From Adiantum capillus-veneris (lineage: Eukaryota; Streptophyta; Polypodiopsida; Polypodiales; Pteridaceae): DNA of 64,000 nt. A program made the translations under genes and the position numbers. The stretch is from positions 44,473,598 through 44,537,597 of the forward strand of contig CM043962.1 of the NCBI GenBank assembly GCA_014529385.2, in the 5' to 3' direction. The first letter of the stretch is position 1, and each line of letters begins with the position of its first letter. Shown here in pieces: positions 23,946 to 34,459 of this stretch. The notes under the pieces are model-generated. The model had not been told where the DNA came from. It searched no databases and was given only the letters and a program-made list of their open reading frames with translations.

Positions 23946-24419
23946 ACCCTCTTTCTTCATAAAAAATTAGACTCGGAGCCTTGGCACATTCTCTCTCATC
24001 TAAAGAGACCTCTACGTAGAAATCACTAGAGATTAAATCTCTAGTTAGTTAATTAAGTAATTAGCACTAATCTTTCTTAATTAGCAAAGCTAGGTTAATC
24101 TATTTATAACTTTTTTAATTAATTGAAGATTAATCCTATGTATACTAAAAAATCCTCTCTTAATTAAAAATTCTCTGCTGATTATTGTGATTAAGCTTAG
24201 GGATATTAAGCTAATTAATTATTATATCATATTAGGGTTGAAATTATCTATTTTAACCATAAATTAATGGTAATTATTAAGATGAGAGAATTATCAGAGC
24301 TGTGTTAGACTATCATTATGCTAGGAAAATTATCATGTAATCTTTTGAGTAATTTTTATAATTAATTAAGCAGAATTACACTGTTTTTTAGAGAAAAGAA
24401 AAGGGAGAAATGATCAAAC

Positions 24420-25145
24420 TAATTCAAAATGCTTTGAAATATTATTCAGAGGTTAATCACATCTTAGGAAACTTGTGATAATTATCTAAACCTCAGATAA
24501 TTAGTCTAACTAATTATCTCAGTAGAGTTACACTATTTTTAGGACAAATTAAAAGGGAGAAAATAGAAAATTAATTTAGAATGCTTTGAGATAATAATGA
24601 GAGGTAAATCACATCTTATGGAACCCGTGATAATTATCTTAATCTTAGATAATTAGTTTATCTAATTATCTTAGCAGAACTACACTATTTTTAGGAAAAA
24701 TTAAAAGGGAGAAAATAGCAAATTGATCCAAAATGCTTTGATATAATTATCAAAGATAAATCATATCTTAGGAAACCCATGATAATTATCTTAATATTAG
24801 AGAATTATTTTACTAATTATCTCAATATAATTACACTATTTTAGGAAAAAATAAAAGGGGGAAAATAACAAATTGATCCAAAATGCTTTGAGATAATTAT
24901 TAGAGGTAAATCACATCTTATGGAACCCGAGATACTTATCTTAACTCAAATAATTAGTTTAACTAATTATCTCAACAAAATTACACAGTTTTTAGGAGAA
25001 AATAAAAGGGCGAAAATAACAAAGTAATCCAAAATGATTTGGGATAATTATTAGAGGTAAAACACATCTTATGAAACCCGTGATAATTATCCAAACCTCA
25101 AATAATTAGTCTGACTAATTATCTTAATAGAATTATACTATTTGT
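24420..25145 (+). repeat. 150-bp tandem array in 5' LTR, five units
   Basis: Units are marked by CAAAATGCTTTGAGATAAT-like words near 24,428, 24,580, 24,729, 24,879 and 25,030. Each contains GATAATTATC and TAATTAGTCTAACTAATTA palindromic words. The 3' LTR has eight units, which accounts for most of the LTR length difference not due to the DNA-element insertion. Confidence 0.9.
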
Positions 25146-25590
25146 TGGAAAAAATCACTATTGAAGGTTGGGAAAACTACCTTAGCCTAAGTGATTGGTA
25201 TAACAAATTACTATCGGTAAAGTTTGCCTAAATTAGACTATAATTATAGAAGAAAAATGTTATAAATAAATTTTATGAGTTAATCCAAAAATTATTAAAA
25301 ATAGAACATATCAAATTACATCTAGGGTGAGTAATCCACTAACATAAAGTAATTTACAATTTACAAAGGCCAAAAATAGAATATTCTTGGAATATAGACT
25401 AAACCCAGTAAAATAGATCCCCTAATTAGATGATAATTATGGAAAATTACTAATAGTACAAAGAAGTTACAGGAGAAATATCTCATCCAATAAACTATCA
25501 AGGATATCCTTATTTTTGGGTAAAAAGAAAGAAAAGAGATTATTCAATTAAACCTCTAATCGATTAAGTCCTTTTATAAAGGCTGCTGAT

Positions 25591-25752
25591 ATGGCTCCAA
25601 AGAGAACCAGAGGAAATCCTCTTACCGAGGAAGGGGATATTAGCAACAAAAGAAATAAAGCCACTTATGACCATGAGGCTGGGCCTAGCCATAGGCCGAC
25701 GGAGGAAAGTCTGGAGGCTCTAGCGCAGCAGCACATGGACGATCAGTCCCAT
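25591..25752 (+). CDS. Copy A LTR exon 1 (5' LTR copy)
   Basis: ATG at 25,591, 54 codons to a donor position CAT|GTGGAT. The peptide starts MAPKRTRGN, has NKRNKATYDHEAGPSHRP and a QQHMDDQS end. In the 3' LTR the exon ends CAG|GTGGAT; here a 3-bp deletion and a G-to-T change weaken the donor. Gag reopens at 27,755 in the same phase. The basic clusters could be a nuclear-localisation or nucleic-acid binding segment (inference). It could also be a separate small protein, since without splicing it reads on for 21 more codons. Confidence 0.6.
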
Positions 25753-26856
25753 GTGGATTTCTATTTTGTTCGGTTAAGTCTTTTAAAGTTCATTTTTAAG
25801 TTAGCACTACATATGTAAGGGTTAGGAAGGATAAACTGGCTGTAAAAGGGAAGATAACTTTCAAGAAACCAACGAGCAATGATTGTAAATAGGAAAGAAA
25901 TGATTGGGTTATGACTGATTGACGTAGGAAAGAAATGTTTGACCATCCTTAAGACAGCTTGTCTCAAGACACCTCTGATTCCCTGTAATATTTTATTCTA
26001 GGTAATGAGTAATGATGGCGATTCCGCCATGGATGAGTCGGTTTCCTCAGCGTGTGGAGTCTTTACCCCGTGCTTGTTTGTGTTTGTGGATATTACTTAG
26101 GATATCAAGTTTATCCTAGAGGAACAGTCCGGTTGTATGGGCAATCGGTTGGCGTATGGGCGTTCGGACTTTGGGTGATGGCTTTTTCCACCCCGGTTTT
26201 TATAAATAAGAAATTGGTGCCGTTTTTCACCCCTATATACGTGGTCCTGAGACAAGTCAGTACTGGTTAGAGATACTTTAGAATGACATTACCTTGCCTT
26301 AAGTTTAAAGATGTTTGTTTGCTAAAAGAATGTTTTCAAAGGTTATCTTAATGAAATTAAGTTATGGAAGTTAAAAGAAATCATTGTTTTAATTGTGAAA
26401 AGAATGTGGTAGTAATTAAACAACACAAAAATCATGTGTGAGTGCGGCGTGGTAAGTGGATATTGACTAAGGTTGTCAATCATGGACGGGTGGACCTGAT
26501 TAGTCACGTAACTATCCATTCTTGCTCACTAAAACGTTTAGAAACTTCTTCACTTGGAAGAGGAATCCACCAACGGTTGTGCCCTCACATATGTTAGGGG
26601 GAAAAAAGCGTTGGCTAAGGAAGCTTTAATCTAAGGATGGAAGTTATAGGATGGAATAGTTTTTTTTGTGGTCCCATTTCCATTGCGAGACAAGACTAGG
26701 TCTCCTTCTAGGGCTATAAACCTAAACCATTGTCAATGGTAAGGGTGAATTCCCTAGAATTTTTCTTGTTTAAGGACTTTGACTTTAGTAAGGCCTAGAG
26801 ACCTGTCAATGGTCCCATCCCGCTTTTGGTGTCGGCGGGTTTAGGGACTTTACAAG

Positions 26857-26868
26857 TGGTATCAGAGC
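26857..26868 (+). other. Primer-binding site of copy A
   Basis: Exact TGGTATCAGAGC two bases after the LTR end TTTACA. Confidence 0.95.
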
Positions 26869-26943
26869 ATGGTTTAACAAGGTCCTGACCTTAGGAGGAA
26901 AAAAGTTGAAAAAATAGGCACAAGTTATATTGTATTTTTAACA

Positions 26944-27400
26944 ATGGTATATTGTGAAATGAGAATTTCCCTATCAATACAGGAAAATATCTGCCAAGCT
27001 TACCGAAAGTTTGTGATTTTCAACATCATGTACGAGGCTGCTTGCAACTCCAGTAAATTTTTATTTCGCAAGAGCATCATGCAATTATTAGATGAAATGT
27101 TTTCCCCTCCTCCTACATGGGGAATCAGCTGGTCACAGTTTGGCGGAATTTTCCTGATTGATGAGGGACAAATAGAAGGTTTGTAACTCAATTTGAAAAG
27201 ACTCAAGTGGGTAGAAACACTTCGGACCATCTAAGTTTTCTTTTTCAGTGGGATTGGATATCAAGATCAGACCATTACTATAGATGGGATAGAAGTGTCA
27301 CAAAATCAGTGGGTATATGATCAGGTAGCCAAAGTAATATACCCAGGTAGGATCAGACCCATGAGGGTAGGCCCAAAAATTTAGGGGACCAAAAGATGTC
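26944..27400 (+). pseudogene. Copy A leader ORF between PBS and gag
   Basis: An open frame at 26,944-27,186 contains IFNIMYEAACNSSKF and MFSPPPTW. A second block from about 27,250, following an acceptor-like TTTTTCAG, reads TITIDG, QWVYDQVAKVI and RIRPMRV. Both blocks have counterparts in the same order in copy B (12.57-12.10 kb). A short intron (about 27,180-27,249) may join them, but the phases do not fit cleanly. Function unknown. Downstream at 27.45-27.56 kb are short tandem CATCTTGTATA repeats. Confidence 0.5.
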
Positions 27401-27754
27401 ATATTTTTTGATCCCCTGTCAGACCCACCAGTGGTGAAGAGGATTTTGGTATAGAGAGTTACACATTGTATATAGCATGAGTCCATCTTGTATAGTCCAT
27501 CTTGTATATAGCATGAGTCCATCTTGTATATAGTATGAGTCCATCTTGTACATAGTATGAATCAGTGTTGTATTAACTCTTGTATATACCATGGTTTTAT
27601 GACATGCTTTGTGTAGTTTTATTGAGATGGTTATAGTGATTGTCGGATTTCTATTTTCATTCAAAATTTCAAAAGTATATAGATTAGAAAACTTGCATGA
27701 CAAAACAAAATTATTTTTATCACTAAAAGATTTTCATTAATTAAAAAAATTCAG

Positions 27755-28620
27755 GGTAATGCAAAAAGCCTCTACACTCCCACCCAGGAAAAGAATCTAC
27801 TGTTAAAACAAGTTCAACTCCCAACTTTCAAGGGAGAGGAAACCAACTTAGAACATGATGCCAAAGCCTGGCTCGACGCCATGGATGATTATTTCTTGGC
27901 AGCAGGAACTTCTTCAAAAAATCAGGTAATGTTACGAATGTTTCGACTCATTGGAGATGCAAAACTCTGGTGGAAACAATAATGTAGAGATAACCCTTCC
28001 ATTAGTCCCTCTTGGGAAAGAATGAAGCAGGCAGTCAAAGAAAAATATCTTCCTCCAGCTCACCAAGCTATTAAAATGAATGAATTCTTCGCCCTCAAAT
28101 AGTTAGGGCTTACTTTGGAAGAGTACTACACCAAATATGTGTCTTTACAACGTTATGCACCCCCAATAACAATGGAACAACAGATTTCTCGTTTTTGCCA
28201 GGGTCTAAACAAACCTTTAAGTACCCGCTTAGAAGCTATGAGACCCATATCTATTCAAGATTCTCTTCTAAGAGCTAAACCAATTGCAGCTGAAGTAAAC
28301 CCCCCTGCAAGGAGCTATTACAACTACAATAACTTTAGAGGAAGAGCAAGAGGAACTTACAACCAAGGAAATCAACGAAGGGCAGTGTCAGTTGCAGCCA
28401 CTATAGACCAGACTTTTCCAAACATCAGATGCTATGGATGCAATAGAATGGGGCACTACAGAGGCCAATGCCCAGAGGGGCAAAATCCCCGAGTTGCTGC
28501 CGGAACCACTCTTTAGACTCAGATAGGACAAGGAAATAATCAAAGAGGTAGAGGAAATAGAGGAAGAGGTAGGGGAAGAGATAGAGGAGCAAGAGCTTAT
28601 GCTGCAGTAGGAGAGCCAAC
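27755..28620 (+). pseudogene. gag: Copy A gag
   Basis: Capsid words AWLDAMDDYFLAAGT, LIGDAKLWWKQ, SWERMKQAVKEKYLP and LEEYYTKYVSL are followed by a zinc knuckle CYGCNRMGHYRGQC at about 28,430-28,470 and an RGRG-rich stretch. Stops: TAA 27,980-27,982, TAG 28,100-28,102, TAG 28,514-28,516. There is no ATG at the start of this exon, so translation must begin upstream, which fits a start in the LTR exon. Confidence 0.88.
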
Positions 28621-29300
28621 CTTGCTGGATGAGGAAGACGAAAGAGCTACTCTTTTTGTCTCCATTGATAACCTTGGATCTCGACAACAGTATGCTATCA
28701 TCCAAACCACTGCAAACGGAGAAGGTGAAAAAATTGAATTACTTATAGATTGTAGCAGCACACACTCTTTTCTCTCCCCTAAATGTTTAAGGAAACTTAA
28801 ATTGAACCAATATCCCACCAAGAAATTAGTGGTAGAACTAGCAAATGGAAAAGAGGTTCTACTCAATTTACAGCCGTGGAAGTTGAGTTTGAACTAGGAG
28901 GAACCCTTACTTCATCTTACTTTCAGACTCTACTAGTATGAATCTATGATGGTATTCTAGGAATGGATTGATTAATCAAAAATCAAGGCCATATTCACTG
29001 TGCTCAAGGGAACCTATCCTTCAAAAATCACTTAGGTGAAGAAACGTTAGTACAAGGATCAAATGGGAAGCCTAAGGCTCATTTAGTTAAGGCTAGTCGA
29101 CTTCTGAAGGGGTTTACGCAAGGGGCAACAGATCTTTGTAGTAAAAATTAATAAGGCAGATGATTCAAGGGACAACAGAACTCCATAATGGCTTAAGGAA
29201 TTTTCGGATATATTTCCGAAAGATCTCTCAAATTTACATCCTCCAAGGGACATAGGCCACGAAATAGAAACCTTTCCAGGTAGTAGTGAACCAATTTCAA
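28620..29300 (+). pseudogene. Copy A protease region
   Basis: Retropepsin-like domain with ELLIDCSSTHSFLSP at about 28,737-28,780. Related gypsy elements usually have D-S-G-S-T here; the change of the flap-side Gly (DCSS) should inactivate the enzyme. Later words ILGMD, GNLSF and FSDIFPK follow. Breaks: TGA 28,939-28,941, TGA 28,969-28,971 (where Trp is expected in GMDW), a +1 frameshift near 29,120 and TAA 29,185-29,187. Confidence 0.8.
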
Positions 29301-29992
29301 AAAGACCCTACAAAATGTCCCTCCCTGAAGCTATTGAATTAAAAGAACAGCTTTGTCAACTTATTGAACAAGGATTCATAAGACCAAGCATTTCACCTTG
29401 GGGAGCGCCTGTTCTATTCCAAAAGAAGAAGGATGGATCTTTACGTCTCTGCATCGATTATAGGGGACTTAACCAGGTATTAGTAAAGAATAAGTATCAT
29501 ATTCCTCGCATCGACAAATTGCTTGATAGATTACATGGAGCCAAGGTATTCACAAAAATTGATCTTAGATCGGGTTACCATCAAATCCGGATTAAGGAGG
29601 CAGATATTTACAAAACCGCATTCAACATCCGGTATGGGCATTATGAGTTCATCATGATGCCTTTTCGTCTTACGAATGCTCCGGCTACTTTTAACCATCT
29701 CATGCAGGATATATTCAGAGAATATCTGGATGATTTTGTGTTGGTGTTTTTTGACGATATCCTGGTATATTCCAAAGATGGAAAAGAGCATGAAGGCCAT
29801 GTACGTAAAGTACTTCTTCTTCTACGCCAACATCAATTATATGCCAAGATGAGTAAATGTGTGTTTTTCATGCATGAAGTTCGTTATCTTGGTTTTATAA
29901 TAAACCCTGAAGGAATTTCAGTAGACCCCGCAAAGATTAAGGATATAATAGACTGGCCACAACCCAAAACGGTTAGTGAGATTTGAGGATTC
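29300..29992 (+). pseudogene. Copy A reverse transcriptase
   Basis: A 223-codon open stretch with the RT order: [60 protein letters not shown], then the catalytic FFDDILVYS (about 29,747-29,775), and [10 protein letters not shown]. The catalytic Asp pair is kept. The frame ends at TGA 29,984-29,986 where gypsy RTs normally have Arg in the E-x-R-GFLG motif. Confidence 0.93.
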
Positions 29993-30318
29993 TTGGGCAT
30001 TACAGGATGGTACAGAATCTTCATCAAAGATTATGCAGTCATTGTCGCACCCTTGATGCAACTACTTAAAAAGACAGCCAAACTTACATCGGAAAAAGAA
30101 CAAGAGGATTGTTTCCTCAAACTAAAACAAAACCTCACATCAGCCCCTGTACTCAAACTTCCTGACTTCACTCAAGAGTTTGAAGTAGTAACAGATGCCA
30201 GTGGTCTTGCTATAGGAGGAGTCTTAAACCAAGAAGGCAGACCAGTCGCCTTTACTTCTCGAAAATTAGGAATCCATGAGCTGAATTATCCAACTCATGA
30301 TCTGGAACTCCTAGCTGT

Positions 30319-31597
30319 TGATCCGAGCCTATCACAAATTTTTGTTTATCATATTTTGTTGGTTTTCCTTGCTTCTAGAGGTTTACAATAAAAGAAAGAG
30401 TGAGAACAACCTCTTGGAAAAATTTTAAAAAAAATGATTTTTTCTTGACTAGTTCACCGGAGGTGAAAGGTAGAGGGAGAACCTAGTGGTAAAGGGAAGG
30501 GAAAATATGTAAATGTGAAAAGAAAAGATATGATGTGGTTGTGGAGCCATGCACCCATGATTCAAGGGTCATGAGTGGCTCATATCATCATGGCTTTGGA
30601 GCCATATGATGATTCAAACAAATGGGACCCAAGTGGAAGACTTGGTAAAGGAAGAAACCATACACATGATTTTGCTAAATTTTTAAAAAATACTTCCACT
30701 CCGATCCAAGAAAAGTTGTCTTCATTAAAGTTGTAGTTGATGAGCTGGAGATTCTGTCCATATTTTTTTTATAATTTTTGCATCTACGGTCTAGGAGATA
30801 TGGCCAAAATGGTGGACGCCAGTTTTTTCAACTGTGGTGGAGACCACCCCCTCTACCTTTACACACACACACCCTTCCTTTTCCACATTGAGACCTTCTC
30901 TAAAATCAGCCATTAGTCTTCTCACCCTCCTATCCTTCCTTCTCTCTCTCAAGCTCAAAAACCCATCAAAGTTCCTCTTCTAATCACCTTTCAAGTCATG
31001 CTTAATCTTGTTGTAATTCATAAGTTCTCATTCAACCCCTTCCTATTATTACTAGATATGTATTGATTTTATGTAGATTCTTTACATTTTAAAATAAGGA
31101 AGCTCTTGGACTCAAGCTATGGAGGAAGGAGTGAAGACAACACAAGTGATGATGGAGCTAATTGGTCAACAAATCACTTGGAAGGAGCTTCTTCATTGGT
31201 TGAATGTCCCTAATCAAGCTTCATTTGTACAAATTACACTTGGATCTTAACCTCACTCCTAATCACTCTCTTTCCTATATAAAGAGGCCTTCCCCTTTGT
31301 AATTTCAAGCCTCCCTCAGCCCCATTGAGCCTTTGTATCGCTCACCATGAGCCCATAAGCTCATTCATTCACTCTATTCTTGCACATCCTAGAGTGCAAA
31401 TTGTTTCATGCTAGTAACCTCTCCTCCTCTTACTTATGTTAATTAAGAGAAATGTTTTATATGTGTGTGAGAATGCTTGATGTGATCTTGGCTAATCCTT
31501 GAGTGATTGTTTGGTAATCTATATTCTATTTGTGTTGGGAGTGTTTGAAGTCATCCATTCCTTGTACACACACTACGGTTAATGCTTCATTCATAGT

Positions 31598-31661
<64 letters not shown>

Positions 31662-31776
31662 TGTAGCGGTCCTAGTCCACGCTTCCAAGACTAGGTGGTG
31701 CCCTCATCTCATTTCCCTTGTGGCGCAATGGAGTTTGTTTTGGTGTAGAGGCCGCCATTCCAAATTTCCTTCGCCA
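30319..31776 (+). mobile_element. Solo LTR inserted in RNase H, 1458 bp
   Basis: Starts TG, ends CA, and is flanked by CTGT at 30,315-30,318 and 31,777-31,780. Removing it restores the RNase H frame. A TATA box (CCTATATAAAG) is near 31,276 and a (CT)n run at 31,601-31,658. No coding or PBS inside. The LTR family is not otherwise seen in this window. The orientation is inferred from the TATA box. Confidence 0.75.
31601..31658. repeat. (CT)n microsatellite
   Basis: About 29 CT units near the 3' part of the solo LTR. Confidence 0.95.
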
Positions 31777-32019
31777 CTGTCATCCATGCTCTTAAACTCT
31801 GGAGGCACTATCTTCTAGGAGGAAAGTTTCAGTTAATCACTGATTATCAGAGTCTAAAATGGATTTTTTCACAAGCAACACTCAACATGAGGCAGAGAAG
31901 ATGGATAGAACTCTTATAAGAATATGATTTTGAAATAAGATATAAACCAGGAAAAGAGAATGTGGTTGCTGAGGCTCTTAGCCGTAAGGTTTTTCTTGGG
32001 CTATTTCCACAGTCGACAA

Positions 32020-33271
32020 TCCAATCCTAAACAAGGTTAAAGAAGCTTCCCTGGAAGATGAGGATTATCAAAAACTTCTACAGGTTATTAATCAACATGA
32101 CCCAAAAGAGAAAGAGAAAGACAGAATCAAGGATTATTCACTTGAGGATGGGCTTCTCTATTATAAGTATCGGCTTTACATTCCTAAGAATCCAACATTA
32201 AAGGAGTTAATCCTTTATGAAGGACACAACGCTCCAGTTGCTAGCCATCTTGGTTATGCAAAGACCCTTAATTCCATAAGGAAAATCTATTTCTGTCCAG
32301 GAATGAAAGGAGATATACTTCGCTACATCAAACAATGTCTTTCCTGTCAAAGGATTAAGGCTGAACGAGTAATGATTCCAAGAAAACTTCAACCTTTGGA
32401 CATTCCTCAAATGAAATGGAAACTCATTAGCATGGACTTTGTAACAGGCCTTCCCACTATTCAAGGGGGTTACAACTCCATTATAATGGTAGTGGATATG
32501 CTGACTAAAGTATCTCATTTGATGCCTATAAAAACAACTTACACTGCATCAGACATAAGCCGTTTAATTATCAAAGAGATCTTCAGATTACACGGGCTTC
32601 CTAAGAGAATAGTCAGTGACAGAGATGCAAAATTTACTTCAAATTTTTGGAAAGCTTTATTTGAATCCTTAGGTACCCAACTATGTTTCAATACACCCTA
32701 TCACCCTCAGACGGACGGCCAGATGGAAAGAGTGAATCAAGTTATTGGAGACATCCTTAGAGCCTACTGTAGTAGAGAACCTCGAAAATGGATACAATTT
32801 CTTCCTCTGGTGGAATTCGCCTATAATTCCTCATTTCATAAAAGCATTGGGATGTCACCATTTAATGCTCTTTATGGGCATGGATGTATATCACCCCTAA
32901 ACTTTTCTGACCCTACTACAAGAGTAGAAGCTTCAAAGCAAATGCTGGAGGAGATGGATGCCCAAACCAAAGCCATACGACAAGACATTCAGGCAGCTAA
33001 AGACCGCCAAAAACATTATGCTGATATAAAACGGTCTGATCGGTTTTTCAAACAAGGGGATAAAGTATTCCTTAGGGTACGGTCAAAGAGAAGCACTTTA
33101 TCCTTGGGAAAATACAAAAAACTAAGCCCCAGATATTGTGGACCTTATGAAGTGATTAAAGTAATCAGTGATCAAGCTTACAAATTAAAACTACATGAGC
33201 ACCTCAAGGTCCATAATGTATTCCATATCAGGATTCTAAAACCTACATCCCAAATCCCAATCACACTCTAG
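32020..33271 (+). pseudogene. Copy A integrase
   Basis: Zinc-binding H-H-C-C region (GHNAPVASHLG...CLSCQRIK, about 32,221-32,355), then the DDE core: Asp in SMDFVTGLP (about 32,433), Asp in VSDRDAKFTSNFW (about 32,618) and Glu in TDGQMERVNQ (about 32,725). C-terminal GPYEVIK, LHVHNVFH-type words end in LKP at about 33,242. The stretch 32,303-33,271 is open. It would insert the element cDNA into the genome. Confidence 0.93.
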
Positions 33272-33466
33272 ATGACGAACAGATTGTGATGCAGAAGCAG
33301 GGAATTCTTGAACTCCAACCAGATTGTATTCTCGATACTAGGGAAAGGAGTTTACGTAACAGAGTTATCAGAGAACATTTAGTAAAATAAAAGGACTACC
33401 CCACTAAAGACTCCACATGGGAAGACGAAGTATCACTTCACAAAGATTTTCCCAATTTCGGTTGAG
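33245..33466 (+). pseudogene. Copy A chromodomain
   Basis: In a frame shifted from the integrase end near 33,243: DCILDTRERSLRNRVIREHL, VK then a stop where Trp is expected, KDYPTKDSTWED and DFPNF. This is the standard chromodomain pattern at the end of chromovirus integrases, which binds modified histones and directs insertion. Confidence 0.8.
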
Positions 33467-34459
33467 ATGAGGACATCTCAATTCTTTAAGTTGGGGTGAT
33501 TGTAAGGTTTCCAGTTTCTGAAACCTTAGAAATTGTACAAAGCCTGTAAAATTAACTTGAAAACGCTGTTGAATGATTCAATCATGGCTAATATTGGTAT
33601 TTTGGGAATCATAACCAGAGCTTTACTACGGTTAGTATTTTTCATAATCAGATTCCGATAAAATCTGAAAAAGTTACGGGCCCTGAAAGGTTACATTAGG
33701 AATTTAATTAGTTAAGAAAAATTGGATGGTTTTAGTAATTATTATTAACAAAGACTTTCTTATCCTAAGGTTCTAGAATTTACTGATATTTCCAATTTTC
33801 ATCATTAAAAATCAGTGAAAATAGTCAAAATCGATTCTGGAAGCTGAGGGGACAATGTGGAGCTGTGGGGAACCTGCCCGAGATAGTTTTAGCAGCAATG
33901 GCACTACCTAGAAGTTGGGGCCTTGCTTGAGGTGCCAAAACCTGCCAAGAACAGCCCGGGGCCCAGAAAAACTATAAAAAGACCCCCTTCCTTCATAAAA
34001 AATTAGACTCGGAGCCTTGGCACATTCTCTCTCATCTAGAGAGACCTCAATGCAGAAATCACTAGGGATTAAATCTCTAGTTGATTAATTAACGATAATT
34101 AGCACTAACATGTCTTAATTAGCAAAGCTAATTTAATCTATTTACAATTTTCTTAATTAATTGAAGATTAATCCTATGTATACTCAAAAATATTCTCTTA
34201 ATTAAAAATTCTCTACTGATTATTGTGATTAAACTTAGGGCTATTAAGCTAATTAATCACTATATCATATTAGGACTGAAATTATTCATTTTAATCATAA
34301 ATTAATGATAATTATACTAATTGAGTTTAGATTAAGATGAGATAATTATCAAAGCTGTGTTAGACTATCATTATGCCAGGAAAATGATCTTGTAATTGTT
34401 TGAGTAATTTTCATAATTAATTAAGAAAAATTACACTATTATTGAGAAGAAAAGAAAAC

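Larger units (their letters stand above)
23464..26854 (+). repeat. Copy A 5' LTR, 3391 bp
   Basis: TGTAAGG...TTTACA. Contains a TATA box at 23,937-23,945, an array of five ~150-bp units (about 24.42-25.14 kb), the coding exon (25,591-25,752) and a region (25.98-26.85 kb) that is strongly conserved with the 3' LTR and with other LTRs at 13.0 and 63.7-64.0 kb. Confidence 0.93.
25753..27754 (+). other. Inferred 2.0 kb intron of copy A spanning LTR end and PBS
   Basis: From the exon 1 donor to acceptor AAAAATTCAG|GGT at 27,754/27,755. Gag then reads on in phase 0 (five codons, then LYT). The interval contains the last 1.1 kb of the LTR, the PBS and the leader ORF. The matching structure in copy B supports it. 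A second splice-like site TTATTCTAG at about 26,002 suggests possible additional exons. Confidence 0.55.
29993..31990 (+). pseudogene. Copy A RNase H, split by a solo LTR
   Basis: First part 29,993-30,314: TGWYR, then VVTDASGLAIGGVL and FTSRKLG..E.NYPTHDLELLAV. The domain resumes at 31,781 with IHALKLWRHYLLGGKFQLITDYQSL and IRYKPGKENVVAEALSR. The gap is exactly the solo LTR and its CTGT duplication. TAA at 31,917-31,919 and a frameshift near 32,010 follow. Confidence 0.88.

Noticed and set aside
28388-28866. Minus-strand frames opposite copy A gag and protease
   Set aside because: They lie antisense to recognised gag and protease domains and have no family features.
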